Source: Pseudomonas sp. CHM02 (GTDB lineage: Bacteria > Pseudomonadota > Gammaproteobacteria > Pseudomonadales > Pseudomonadaceae). Taken from it: 45,878 bases of DNA. Shown piece by piece: positions 33,353 through 42,900 of the stretch (positions are counted from its first letter, which is position 1; each line of letters opens with the position of its first letter). Below the pieces are notes generated by a model. It was not told the origin of the DNA. It was given only the letters and a program-made list of their open reading frames with translations, and searched no databases. The DNA is taken from the NCBI RefSeq assembly GCF_000612585.1, contig NZ_JFCA01000053.1, forward strand, positions 1 to 45,878, written 5' to 3'. The position numbers were made by a program, and so were the translations under genes.

Positions 33353-33903
33353 AGACACGAATCAACCTATTGCCTTGGCGCCAGGCGCTGGCAGAGCGGC
33401 GACGCAAGTATTTGCTGGCGTGTTTGCTGGCATTCGCCTGCGCGGCGCTGGCGGCCGTGTGGCTGGCGGACCAGGTGATCGACCAGGCAATCGACCGGCA
33501 GGTAACCCGCAATGATCATCTGGGCAAGGACATCGCCGGCCTGGATTCACGCATCAAGACCATCGACGACCTGCAGGAGCAAAGCCAGCAGTTGGCGCAG
33601 CGCATGAAAGTCGTGCAAGACCTGCATGACTCCCGCTCGTCCGGTGCCCAGCTGTTGGATCAGTTGGCCCGCGCGGTACCCGACGGTGTGCACCTGCATG
33701 AAGTGGTGGCGAAGGGCGACACGGTGAGTATCAGCGGCAGCGCCGAGTCCAGCCAGGATATCGCCCAGTTGATGCGCCGCCTCGAGGCGGCGCAAGGCGC
33801 CCACTCCACGCGTCTGCAACATGTGCGAACGGATGGCGCGCGCGGCAACAATGAATTCCAGCTGATGGTGCGTCAGGGAGAGTCGTCCGAGGCTCAACCT
33901 TGA
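33349..33903 (+). CDS. pilN: PilN/HofN-like inner-membrane alignment protein
   Basis: Bitopic protein of the inner-membrane alignment complex, 184 aa. The cytoplasmic N-terminus carries the PilM-binding motif INLLPWR (KTRINLLPWRQA). A membrane segment follows at about residues 22-42, then a coiled coil (about 45-90) and a ferredoxin-like periplasmic domain (about 95-175). The start is TTG 33349 overlapping the pilM stop as TTGA, with GAGGAG 7 bases upstream; starting earlier would produce a long antiframe leader across pilM. The intact PilM-binding motif argues that the shortened PilM still has a partner. Confidence 0.9.
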   Translation: MKTRINLLPWRQALAERRRKYLLACLLAFACAALAAVWLADQVIDQAIDRQVTRNDHLGKDIAGLDSRIKTIDDLQEQSQQLAQRMKVVQDLHDSRSSGAQLLDQLARAVPDGVHLHEVVAKGDTVSISGSAESSQDIAQLMRRLEAAQGAHSTRLQHVRTDGARGNNEFQLMVRQGESSEAQP

Positions 33904-34871
33904 GCCTGCCAAGGCTCAATCTTTCTGCGCTCACTCACAACGCTGCAAAATGGCCCCTCCCTGGCAAGGCCCTGTTGGGCTGTGCGCTGGCGGGCGTGGT
34001 GTTTTTGGTGGGTGACTTGGTGTACCTGAGCCCGTCGCGGCAGCGGTTGTACCTGGTCGAGGTGCAGGAAGTGGCCCTGAAGCAGCACGTCGCACAAAAG
34101 ACGGCCCTGGCTGCCAGCCTTGAGGCGCGTACGCACCACCTCCAACTCATGCAGGCGAAGGCCGATGAGCTGGTGCAGGCATTGCCGGGGCACTCCGAAA
34201 TGCCTGGTTTGCTGGAGGACCTCGCGGGCTTGGCGCTGGCCAATGGTTTGCTGGTCGAGCGTGTCACCCCGCTGGATGAGCAGCCTCGGCAGTTCTATCA
34301 CGAGCAGCCCGTGCAAATCGGCTTGATCGGGGCTTATCACGACCTGGCAATGTTCCTGAACGGCCTGGGTGGGCTGTCACGAATCGCCACGGTGCACGAT
34401 GTCGCCCTGCGCCGTGATGGCAAGCTGTTGCGCCTTGATCTGCTGGCCAAGACCTATTGGCAGGTGCAGCCAGGCAGTGGTCTGGGCGGGCAAGGCGCGA
34501 AAGGGCCGGCATTTGTGTATGACTCGTCAGGCCTGCGCGATCCGTTTCAACGGCTGGCCGTTCAGGTCGACCATGCGCCTGGGCGTCCCGCCCGTGCGCC
34601 GGATCTCACCCGGCCACGTGGAGCGCTCGAAGGCCTGGCAATGGACCAGTTCGAAATGGTCGGCACGCTGTCCCGTGGCGTGCAGGCCTTCGCCTTGCTG
34701 CGTGCGGCATCGAGGGTGCATCGGCTGGAGGTCGGTGACTACCTGGGTCCGGACCATGGCCGAGTCACGGCCATCCATGAGCGCTGCGTCGAATTGGTCG
34801 AGCTGTTTCCTGATGGTCGGGGCGCATGGCTGGAGCGTCCGCGAACCCTCGTGTTAAACGTCAACTCATAA
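33900..34871 (+). CDS. PilO-PilP fusion protein
   Basis: One reading frame of 323 aa covering two proteins that are normally separate. Residues 1-190 match PilO: cytoplasmic tail, membrane segment at about 24-43, coiled coil, and a ferredoxin-like domain (QPVQIGLIGAYHDLAMFLNGLGGLSRI). After a Gly-rich linker (QPGSGLGGQGAKG, about 190-202), residues 203-323 match the PilP beta domain that contacts the secretin (GLRDPF, LEGLAMDQFEMVGTL, VGDYLGPDHGRVT). The PilP signal peptide and lipid-attachment cysteine are gone; the PilO helix now delivers the domain to the periplasm. The start is TTG 33900, overlapping pilN as TTGA, 7 bases after GAGG. Confidence 0.88.
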   Translation: MSLPRLNLSALTHNAAKWPLPGKALLGCALAGVVFLVGDLVYLSPSRQRLYLVEVQEVALKQHVAQKTALAASLEARTHHLQLMQAKADELVQALPGHSEMPGLLEDLAGLALANGLLVERVTPLDEQPRQFYHEQPVQIGLIGAYHDLAMFLNGLGGLSRIATVHDVALRRDGKLLRLDLLAKTYWQVQPGSGLGGQGAKGPAFVYDSSGLRDPFQRLAVQVDHAPGRPARAPDLTRPRGALEGLAMDQFEMVGTLSRGVQAFALLRAASRVHRLEVGDYLGPDHGRVTAIHERCVELVELFPDGRGAWLERPRTLVLNVNS

Positions 34872-34883
34872 CGGAATCAAACA

Positions 34884-36266
34884 ATGAAAAGGACTTTCTC
34901 GTCCTTCGGTGTGGCGCTATGGATAGCGTTCACGGCACCGATGGCTGCTGCTGTGCCCAATCGTGTAGACCTGATCCAGTTGCCACCCCCTGGCAACGTC
35001 ACGTCGAGCGCCTATACAGGTGACAGGCTCAACCTCAACTTCCAGAGCATCGAGTTGCGCACGGCGTTGCAGCAAATTGCCGATGTGGCGGGCCTCAACC
35101 TGGTGGCGAGCGACGATGTGCAAGGTTCAATTACCCTGCGCCTCAAGGAGGTGCCCTGGGACCAGGCGCTGGACCTGGTGCTGCAGGCCAAGGGGCTGGA
35201 TAAGCGAGTAAAGGCCGGCGTGCTGTTGGTCGCCCCCGCCGAAGCGTTGGCCGCGCGTGAGTTGCTGACCCTGGAGTCGCGCAAGCAAATGGCTGAACTG
35301 GCGCCCTTGCGTCGGGAGCTGTTGCAAGTCAACTACGCCAAGGCGGCGGACCTGGCCAAGCTGTTCCAGTCGGTGACGGGGCTGGAGGGCGTCACCGATG
35401 AGCGTGGCTCGGTGGCGGTGGATGATCGCACCAACAACATCATCGCCTACCAGACCGGAGAGCGGCTGGAGGAACTGCGGCGGATCGTGGCGCAGCTGGA
35501 TATTCCGGTGCGCCAGGTGATGATCGAAGCGCGGATTGTCGAGGCCAATGTCGATTACGACAAAAGCCTGGGGGCCCGCTGGGGTGGGCGACTCAATCGC
35601 GGCAACTGGGGCGCGGGAGGTCTCCCGAAACCTCTGCCTGAAGGTGCTGAGCCGCCGGAGAACCCGCCCAGCGCACCGTTTGTGGACCTGGGCTCGCTGA
35701 CCGGCACCTCCGGCCTGGGCATCGCCTTTATCACCGACAACCTGCTGTTGGACCTCGAGCTTACCGCCATGGAAAAAACCGGCAATGGTGAAATCGTCTC
35801 GCAACCCAAGGTAGTGACTTCCGATAAGGAAACCGCGCGCATCCTCAAGGGCACCGAAATCCCCTATCAGGAATCCAGCTCCAGCGGCGCTACGTCGGTG
35901 TCGTTCAAGGAGGCCTCATTGTCGCTGGAGGTGACCCCGCAGATCACCCCCGATGACCGGGTGATCATGGAGGTCAAGGTCACCAAGGATGAGCCCGACT
36001 ACCTGAACAAACTCAATGACGTGCCGCCGATCAAGAAAAACGAGGTCAACGCCAAGGTGCTGGTCAAGGACGGCGAGACCATCGTCATCGGCGGAGTTTT
36101 CTCCAATACCCAAAGCAAAGTGGTAGATAAAGTGCCATTTTTGGGCGATGTGCCGTATCTTGGCCGCCTTTTCCGGCGCGATGTGCTGGCGGAGAAAAAA
36201 TCCGAGCTGCTGGTATTCCTGACTCCGCGTATTATGAATAACCAGGCGATTGCTGTGAGTCGTTGA
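34884..36266 (+). CDS. pilQ: Short PilQ/HofQ-like outer-membrane secretin
   Basis: Secretin forming an outer-membrane gated pore, 460 aa. A signal peptide (to about residue 23) is followed by an STN-like N0 domain (about 48-115: LNFQSIELRTALQQIADVAGLNLV), an N1 domain (about 145-205: DDRTNNIIAYQT), and the secretin core (about 270-455: VTPQITPDDRVIMEVKV, VLVKDGETIVIGGVF, LVFLTPRIM). The P. aeruginosa PilQ (about 714 aa) has N-terminal peptidoglycan-binding AMIN domains that are missing here, so the size is nearer E. coli HofQ (about 412 aa). It follows the PilO-P gene by 12 bases and precedes aroK by 4. Confidence 0.92.
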   Translation: MKRTFSSFGVALWIAFTAPMAAAVPNRVDLIQLPPPGNVTSSAYTGDRLNLNFQSIELRTALQQIADVAGLNLVASDDVQGSITLRLKEVPWDQALDLVLQAKGLDKRVKAGVLLVAPAEALAARELLTLESRKQMAELAPLRRELLQVNYAKAADLAKLFQSVTGLEGVTDERGSVAVDDRTNNIIAYQTGERLEELRRIVAQLDIPVRQVMIEARIVEANVDYDKSLGARWGGRLNRGNWGAGGLPKPLPEGAEPPENPPSAPFVDLGSLTGTSGLGIAFITDNLLLDLELTAMEKTGNGEIVSQPKVVTSDKETARILKGTEIPYQESSSSGATSVSFKEASLSLEVTPQITPDDRVIMEVKVTKDEPDYLNKLNDVPPIKKNEVNAKVLVKDGETIVIGGVFSNTQSKVVDKVPFLGDVPYLGRLFRRDVLAEKKSELLVFLTPRIMNNQAIAVSR

Positions 36267-36270
36267 TTCT

Positions 36271-36789
36271 GTGCGAAATTTGATTCTTGTAGGACCGATG
36301 GGCGCTGGAAAAAGCACCATCGGCCGTTTGCTGGCCAAAGAGCTGCGCCTGCCGTTCAAAGATTCCGACAAGGAAATTGAATTGCGCACGGGTGCCAATA
36401 TCCCATGGATCTTCGATAAGGAAGGCGAACTGGGCTTTCGTGACCGCGAGCAGGCGATGATCGCCGAGCTGTGCGGCTGCGACGGCGTGGTATTGGCCAC
36501 CGGCGGTGGTGCAGTGATGCGCGATGAAAACCGTCGGGCGCTGCATGCCGGTGGTCGGGTGGTCTATCTGCATGCGTCGGTCGAGCAGCAGGTGGGTCGC
36601 ACTGCCCGCGATCGCAATCGTCCGTTGCTGCGCACCGCCGATCCGGCAAAGACTTTGCGTGACCTGCTGGCGCTGCGCGATCCGCTGTACCGGGAAATCG
36701 CCGATCTGGTGGTGGAAACCGATGAGCGGCCACCCCGGATGGTGGTCCTCGACATTCTTGAGCGCCTGCAACGGCTGCCACCCCGTTAA
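36271..36789 (+). CDS. aroK: Shikimate kinase AroK
   Basis: Phosphorylates shikimate at O3 in the chorismate pathway, 172 aa. P-loop GPMGAGKST, shikimate-binding KDSDKEIE and the GGGAVMRDENRRAL block, and the LID arginines in RDRNRPLLR are all present. The start is GTG 36271 (M-RNLILVGPMGAGKS), four bases after the pilQ stop; the ribosome site is weak, consistent with coupling to pilQ. Followed by aroB. Confidence 0.96.
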   Translation: MRNLILVGPMGAGKSTIGRLLAKELRLPFKDSDKEIELRTGANIPWIFDKEGELGFRDREQAMIAELCGCDGVVLATGGGAVMRDENRRALHAGGRVVYLHASVEQQVGRTARDRNRPLLRTADPAKTLRDLLALRDPLYREIADLVVETDERPPRMVVLDILERLQRLPPR

Positions 36790-36914
36790 AGCCAGGCCCG
36801 AAATGCGCTATTCTCGGCGGCGCGCCACCACCCTCCAAGGTGTGGCGTAGAGCCATCAGGCGACGTCAGATCTTGATGTTGCCGGTCGTCAATACATCTT
36901 CAACGCGGGGACAC

Positions 36915-38015
36915 ATGCAGACACTTAAGGTCGATCTAGGCGAGCGCAGCTACCCGATCCATATTGGCGAAGGTCTGTTGGACCAGCCCGAGCTGCTCGC
37001 ACCGCATATTGCCGGGCGGCAGGTGGCGATCATCTCCAACGAAACGGTCGCGCCGCTGTATCTTGAGCGTCTGAGCCGCAGTCTGGCGGCGTATTCCGTT
37101 ATCTCTGTGATCTTGCCCGACGGCGAAGCCCACAAGAACTGGGAAACCCTGCAACTGATCTTTGACGGGCTGCTGACCGCCCGTCATGACCGCCGCACCA
37201 CCGTGATCGCCCTGGGCGGCGGTGTGATCGGCGACATGGCCGGTTTCGCAGCGGCCTGCTACCAGCGTGGCGTGGACTTTATCCAGGTGCCGACCACCTT
37301 GCTGTCCCAAGTCGATTCGTCGGTGGGCGGCAAGACCGGCATCAACCACCCGCTGGGCAAGAACATGGTGGGCGCGTTCTACCAGCCCCAAGCCGTGCTG
37401 ATCGACACCGCCACCCTCAACACCTTGCCGCCGCGCGAGTTGTCGGCGGGCCTGGCGGAAGTCATCAAGTATGGGCTGATCTGCGACGAGCCGTTCCTGA
37501 CCTGGCTGGAAGCGCACGTCGACGCGCTGCGCAATCTGGACCAGGTGGCACTCACCGAAGCGATTTCTCGCTCCTGCGCCGCCAAGGCACTGGTGGTGAA
37601 TGCCGACGAACGGGAGTCCGGTGTACGGGCCACCTTGAACCTGGGCCACACCTTCGGCCATGCGATCGAAACGCACATGGGCTATGGTGTGTGGTTGCAT
37701 GGGGAGGCCGTAGCGGCTGGCACTGTGATGGCATTGGAGATGTCGCAGCGCCTGGGTTGGATCAGCGCCCAAGAGCGTGATCGTGGTATCCGCCTGTTCC
37801 AGCGTGCCGGTTTGCCGGTCATCCCGCCTGAGGAGATGACTGAGGCGGACTTCCTCGAACATATGGCGATAGACAAGAAAGTGATCGACGGTCGACTGCG
37901 ACTGGTGCTGCTGCGCCACATGGGCGAAGCGGTAGTGACCGACGATTATCCGAAAGAGATTTTACAGGCCACGCTGGGAGCGGATTACCGCGCCCTGGCC
38001 CAGCTTAAAGGTTAA
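36915..38015 (+). CDS. aroB: 3-dehydroquinate synthase AroB
   Basis: Converts DAHP to 3-dehydroquinate, using NAD and a divalent metal. Length is 366 aa. The NAD region GGGVIGDMAGFAAACYQRG, the active-site PTTLLSQVDSSVGGKTGINH, and the metal-binding EVIKYG, LGHTFGHAIE and HGEAVA motifs are intact. ATG 36915 (MQTLKVDLGERSYPI) follows a CGCGGGGAC site; the longer opening at 36840 adds 25 non-conserved residues. aroK-aroB-damX is the same order as in E. coli. Confidence 0.96.
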   Translation: MQTLKVDLGERSYPIHIGEGLLDQPELLAPHIAGRQVAIISNETVAPLYLERLSRSLAAYSVISVILPDGEAHKNWETLQLIFDGLLTARHDRRTTVIALGGGVIGDMAGFAAACYQRGVDFIQVPTTLLSQVDSSVGGKTGINHPLGKNMVGAFYQPQAVLIDTATLNTLPPRELSAGLAEVIKYGLICDEPFLTWLEAHVDALRNLDQVALTEAISRSCAAKALVVNADERESGVRATLNLGHTFGHAIETHMGYGVWLHGEAVAAGTVMALEMSQRLGWISAQERDRGIRLFQRAGLPVIPPEEMTEADFLEHMAIDKKVIDGRLRLVLLRHMGEAVVTDDYPKEILQATLGADYRALAQLKG

Positions 38016-38025
38016 TAAGATCCCG

Positions 38026-39585
38026 ATGACTAGTTTGCATGCCGACGAGGCGTTCCTCGGCCATTACCAGTTAAGCCACGACCCCTTTGCTCCACGGGTA
38101 CCTGGTTTCAAATTTTTCCCGGCCCAGCGCAAGCCCGTGCTCGGCCAGTTGCATCATCTCGCGCGCTACAGCCAGCTGCTGCTGGTCGTAACCGGGCCGC
38201 TGGGCAGCGGCAAGACCCTGTTGCGCCAGGCCCTGGTGGCCAGCACCAACAAGCAGTCCGTGCAGAGCGTGGTGGTGTCGGCCCGTGGTGCTGGCGATGC
38301 AGCGGGCGTGCTGCGCCAGGTGGCACAGGCGCTGGACGTGTCCACTGCCGAGCCGAACGCGATCCTCAAGCAGGTGGTGCAACTGGGCCTGACCGGCCAG
38401 GAAGTCTACCTGCTGGTGGATGACGCCGAGCAGCTCGACGAATCTGCCCTCGAAGCGCTGCTGGCACTCGCCGCGGGTACGCCGGAAGGCCGTCCGCACG
38501 TGTTCCTGTTTGGTGAGTCGTCGTTGATTGCCGACCTCGAGCAGATCAGTGGCGACCAGGAGCTGTTCCACGTCATCGAACTGCAGCCGTACGAAGAGGA
38601 AGAAACCCGCGAATACCTGGCTCAACGCCTGGAAGGCGCAGGGGCGGGCATCGAACTTTTCTCCGCTCAGCAGATCTCTGATATTCACGAAAGCTCCGAC
38701 GGCTGGCCTGGCACCATCAACCAGGTCGCCCGCGATGCCATGATCGAAGCCATGATTGCCAGCCGCTCTGCGGTCAAGCGTCCAAAGATGGGGTTCACTA
38801 TGCCTAAGAAACACGTATTGGCTATTTCCGCCGTTGTCGTGGTCGCTGTCGCCGCCGCCTGGTTGATTCCGGGTCGCAGCAAGGCGCCGACCACCGCCGG
38901 TGCGCCAACCGAGCAGGCGCAATTGCCACTGGGCAAGCCCACGCCAAATGTCGAGTTCGCCAACTCCGGCCAACCGACCAACCTGCCGATGGTCGGCCAG
39001 CCTGTCATGCGTGGCCCGCTCGCCGAAGAAGCCGGTGGCATTTCCGAAGGCGACGACGGCGTGCCGGTGGAAGGTTCCAGCGCCACACCGCCGACCGTGA
39101 CCACCACTGCGCCACCCGCGGGCGTGCCAGCCGGTCAGCCAGCGGCCAAGCCGACACCTGCTCCGACTGTCGCCACCGCCAAGCCTGCGCCTGTGACCAA
39201 GCCGGTCGCGCCTGCACCAGTCGCCAAGCCAGCCCCGGCTCCGGCTGCCAAGCCTGCTGAAAAGCCGGCCGCCACCGTTGCCAAAGCCGGCGCCGCTGGC
39301 AGCAGCTGGTACGCCAGCCAGCCGACCGGCAACTTCGTGGTGCAGATTCTCGGCACCAGCTCCGAAGCCAACGCCCAGGCGTTCGTGAAAGAGCAGGGCG
39401 GCGAGTACCGTTATTTCAAGAAAGTGCTCAACGGCAAGCCTCTCTACGTGATCACCTACGGCAACTTCTCCAGCCGTGCAGCCGCCGATTCTGCGATCAA
39501 AACCTTGCCAGCGAAGGTCCAGGCTGGTAAACCTTGGCCTCGCACTGTTGCCAGCGTTCAACAAGAACTCGCAACAACTCGCTGA
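38026..39585 (+). CDS. DamX-like AAA ATPase with SPOR domain
   Basis: Membrane protein of 519 aa with an ExeA/GspA-type AAA ATPase at the N-terminus (Walker A GPLGSGKT at about residues 57-64, Walker B-like VYLLVDDAEQ). A single membrane segment lies at about 262-282, then a long Pro/Ala/Lys-rich periplasmic linker, then a C-terminal SPOR domain (about 440-510: GNFVVQILGTSSEANAQAF, YVITYGNFSSRAAADSA). SPOR domains bind septal peptidoglycan. The position after aroB is that of E. coli damX, a cell-division protein, but E. coli DamX lacks an intact ATPase, so the role may differ. It starts 10 bases after aroB. Confidence 0.88.
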   Translation: MTSLHADEAFLGHYQLSHDPFAPRVPGFKFFPAQRKPVLGQLHHLARYSQLLLVVTGPLGSGKTLLRQALVASTNKQSVQSVVVSARGAGDAAGVLRQVAQALDVSTAEPNAILKQVVQLGLTGQEVYLLVDDAEQLDESALEALLALAAGTPEGRPHVFLFGESSLIADLEQISGDQELFHVIELQPYEEEETREYLAQRLEGAGAGIELFSAQQISDIHESSDGWPGTINQVARDAMIEAMIASRSAVKRPKMGFTMPKKHVLAISAVVVVAVAAAWLIPGRSKAPTTAGAPTEQAQLPLGKPTPNVEFANSGQPTNLPMVGQPVMRGPLAEEAGGISEGDDGVPVEGSSATPPTVTTTAPPAGVPAGQPAAKPTPAPTVATAKPAPVTKPVAPAPVAKPAPAPAAKPAEKPAATVAKAGAAGSSWYASQPTGNFVVQILGTSSEANAQAFVKEQGGEYRYFKKVLNGKPLYVITYGNFSSRAAADSAIKTLPAKVQAGKPWPRTVASVQQELATTR

Positions 39586-39591
39586 AGATCC

Positions 39592-39612
39592 GGCGGCCTT
39601 ACCCAGGCCGCC
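39592..39612 (+). terminator. Possible hairpin after the damX-like gene
   Basis: GGCGGCCT / AGGCCGCC with a 5-base loop begins 7 bases past the stop codon. No T-run follows, so intrinsic termination is unproven. The remaining sequence to gltB holds repeated GCGAC elements, a promoter candidate and the leader hairpin listed separately; no gene is seen in the 353-base gap. Confidence 0.4.
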
Positions 39613-39764
39613 CTCCCGGCACCTCAAAAAATAACCGCAAGTGCGTGCAGTCTCTAGAGACCGCGCGCTTTGTGGTGTCTGCGTCACAGTGGCTTTTGAG
39701 TCGTAGCGGTCAGAATTAAAAAAGTTTTGACTAGCACAGCATATCGCTTTAAACCTTTCATAAA

Positions 39765-39793
39765 TGCGACATAGATTTGCGACATTTCGTCGC
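39765..39793 (+). promoter_or_regulatory. Repeated GCGAC elements upstream of gltB promoter
   Basis: TGCGACAT occurs twice (39765 and 39778), 13 bases apart, and the second copy forms an inverted repeat GCGAC-ATTTC-GTCGC (39779-39793). The group ends 5 bases before the candidate -35 box, a normal place for an activator or repressor. The regulator is unknown. Confidence 0.4.
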
Positions 39794-39798
39794 TAAAT

Positions 39799-39827
39799 TT
39801 GTGAGCGTCTGTGTCGGTGTGTACAAT
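39799..39827 (+). promoter_or_regulatory. Candidate sigma70 promoter of gltBD
   Basis: TTGTGA (39799-39804) and TACAAT (39822-39827) are separated by the ideal 17 bases. Transcription would begin near 39834, leaving a leader of about 105 bases. An alternative TTGACT at 39727 has a poorer -10. Confidence 0.6.
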
Positions 39828-39900
39828 GACCTCCCTTTTGCCCCCGCTAAGCCGGCGTACGTTCGGCGTGGAAGGTAACCGGTTGAATTGAAAAGAAATT

Positions 39901-39919
39901 TGCCTCGATATAAGAGGCA
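39901..39919 (+). other. Leader hairpin upstream of gltB
   Basis: TGCCTC and GAGGCA pair across a 7-base loop, ending 19 bases before the gltB ATG and just ahead of the probable ribosome site. It may affect translation; no known riboswitch is recognised. Confidence 0.35.
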
Positions 39920-39938
39920 GCCTGGTGAGAAAGTGTCT

Positions 39939-42900
39939 ATGAAAGCAGGTCTGTACCAACCCGATGAATTCAAGGATAACTGCGGTTTCGGCCTGATAGC
40001 CCATATGCAGGGCGAGCCCAGTCATACCCTTTTGCAAACGGCCATCGAGGCCCTGACCTGCATGACCCACCGCGGTGGGATCAACGCCGACGGCAAGACC
40101 GGTGACGGTTGTGGCTTGCTGATTCAAAAGCCCGACCAGTTCCTGCGCGCTGTCGCAAAAGAGCAATTTGCTGTCGACCTGCCCAAGCAGTACGCCGTGG
40201 GCATGGTGTTTTTCAACCAGGACCCGGTCAAAGCCGAAGCCGCTCGCGAAAACATGAACCGCGAGATCCTGGCCGCCGGCCTGCAACTCGTTGGCTGGCG
40301 CAAAGTGCCGATCGACACCAGTGTACTCGGCCGCCTGGCCAACGAGCGCCTGCCACAGATCGAACAAGTGTTCATTGCAGGCGAAGGCCTGAGCGACCAG
40401 GACATGGCGATCAAGCTGTTCACGTCGCGTCGTCGTTCGTCCGTGGCCAATGCCGCCGACACCGACCACTACATCTGCAGCTTTTCCCACAAGACCATCA
40501 TTTACAAAGGCCTGATGATGCCGGCGGACTTGACCGCCTTCTATCCAGACCTGAGCGATGAGCGCCTGCAAACCGCAATCTGCGTGTTCCACCAGCGCTT
40601 CTCCACCAACACCCTGCCGAAATGGCCGCTGGCCCAGCCATTCCGCTTCCTCGCCCACAACGGCGAGATCAACACCATCACCGGCAACCGCAACTGGGCC
40701 GTGGCCCGTCGCACCAAGTTCGCCAACGACCTGATGGACCTCGAAGAGCTCGGCCCGCTGGTCAACCGCGTGGGTTCCGACTCCTCCAGCATGGACAACA
40801 TGCTCGAGCTGATGGTCACCGGCGGCATCGACCTGTTCCGTGGCGTGCGCATGATCATTCCGCCAGCGTGGCAGAACGTCGAGACCATGGACCCGGACCT
40901 GCGTGCATTCTACGAGTACAACTCGATGCACATGGAACCGTGGGACGGCCCGGCCGGCGTGGTCATGACCGACGGCCGCTACGCGGTGTGCCTGCTCGAC
41001 CGTAACGGTCTGCGCCCGGCGCGTTGGGTCACCACCACCAACGGCTTCATCACCCTCGCGTCGGAAATCGGCGTGTGGAACTACAAGCCTGAAGACGTGA
41101 TCGCCAAAGGCCGCGTTGGCCCTGGCCAGATCCTGGCCGTGGACACCGAGACCGGTCAGATCCTCGACACCGATGCCATCGACAACCGCTTGAAGTCGCG
41201 TCACCCCTACAAGCAATGGCTGCGCAAGAACGCCCTGCGCATCCAGGCGACCATGGAAGACAACGACCACGGTTCGGCTTTCTATGACGTCGACCAGCTC
41301 AAGCAGTACATGAAGATGTACCAGGTCACGTTCGAAGAGCGCGACCAGGTGCTGCGTCCGCTCGGCGAGCAAGGCTACGAGGCGGTCGGTTCCATGGGCG
41401 ATGACACGCCAATGGCCGTGCTGTCCCAGCGCGTACGTACGCCGTACGACTATTTCCGCCAGCAGTTCGCCCAGGTGACCAACCCGCCGATCGACCCGCT
41501 GCGCGAAGCCATCGTGATGTCCCTGGAAGTGTGCCTCGGTGCCGAGCGCAACATTTTCCAGGAATCGCCAGAGCACGCCTCCCGCGTGATCCTCAGCTCA
41601 CCGGTCATTTCCCCGGCCAAGTGGCGCTCGTTGATGACCCTGGACCGCCCAGGCTTCGACCGCCAGATCATCGACCTGAACTACGACGAGAGCCTCGGCC
41701 TTGAAGCCGCCGTGCGCAACGTCGCTGACCAGGCCGAAGAGGCCGTGCGCGCCGGTCGTACCCAGATCGTATTGACCGATCGTCACATCGCGCCGGGCAG
41801 GCTGCCGATCCACGCTTCGCTGGCCACCGGCGCAGTGCATCACCGCCTGACCGAAAAAGGCCTGCGCTGCGACTCCAACATCCTCGTGGAAACCGCCACC
41901 GCCCGCGACCCGCATCACTTCGCGGTGCTGATCGGTTTTGGCGCCTCGGCGGTGTACCCGTTCCTCGCGTACGAAGTGCTGGGTGACCTGATCCGCACCG
42001 GTGAAGTGCTGGGCGACCTCTATGAGGTGTTCAAGAACTACCGTAAGGGCATCACCAAGGGCCTGCTGAAGATCCTGTCGAAGATGGGCATCTCCACCGT
42101 CACGTCCTACCGCGGTGCTCAATTGTTCGAAGCCATCGGCCTCTCCGAAGAAGTCTGCGAGCTGAGCTTCCGTGGCGTGCCGAGCCGCATCAAGGGCGCG
42201 CGTTTCGTCGACATCGAAGCTGAACAGAAAGCCCTGGCAGCCGAAGCCTGGAGCGCGCGCAAGCCGATCCAGCAAGGTGGCCTGCTCAAATTCGTGCACG
42301 GTGGCGAATACCACGCGTACAACCCGGACGTGGTCAACACCCTGCAAGCCGCCGTGCAGCAGGGCGACTATGCCAAGTTCAAGGAATACACCGCGCTGGT
42401 GGATAACCGCCCGGTGTCGATGATCCGCGACCTGTTCAAGGTGAAGACCCTGGACACGCCGATGGACATCGCCGAAGTCGAGCCGCTGGAATCGATCCTC
42501 AAGCGCTTCGACTCCGCCGGTATTTCCCTGGGCGCGTTGTCGCCTGAGGCCCATGAAGCCCTGGCCGAAGCCATGAACCGCCTGGGTGCGCGTTCCAACT
42601 CCGGCGAAGGCGGCGAAGACCCGGCGCGCTACGGCACCATCAAGAGCTCGAAAATCAAGCAGGTGGCGACGGGCCGTTTCGGTGTAACCCCGGAATACCT
42701 GGTCAACGCCGAAGTGCTGCAGATCAAGGTAGCCCAGGGCGCCAAGCCCGGTGAAGGCGGCCAGCTGCCAGGCGGCAAGGTCAACGGGCTGATTGCCAAG
42801 CTGCGTTACGCAGTGCCGGGCGTGACGCTGATTTCGCCGCCGCCGCACCACGACATCTACTCGATTGAAGACTTGTCGCAGCTGATTTTCGACCTGAAAC

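Noticed and set aside
39727..39755. TTGACT with downstream TAAACC as the main gltB promoter
   Set aside because: The -10 is poor; the TTGTGA-N17-TACAAT pair at 39799-39827 is better and closer to the gene.
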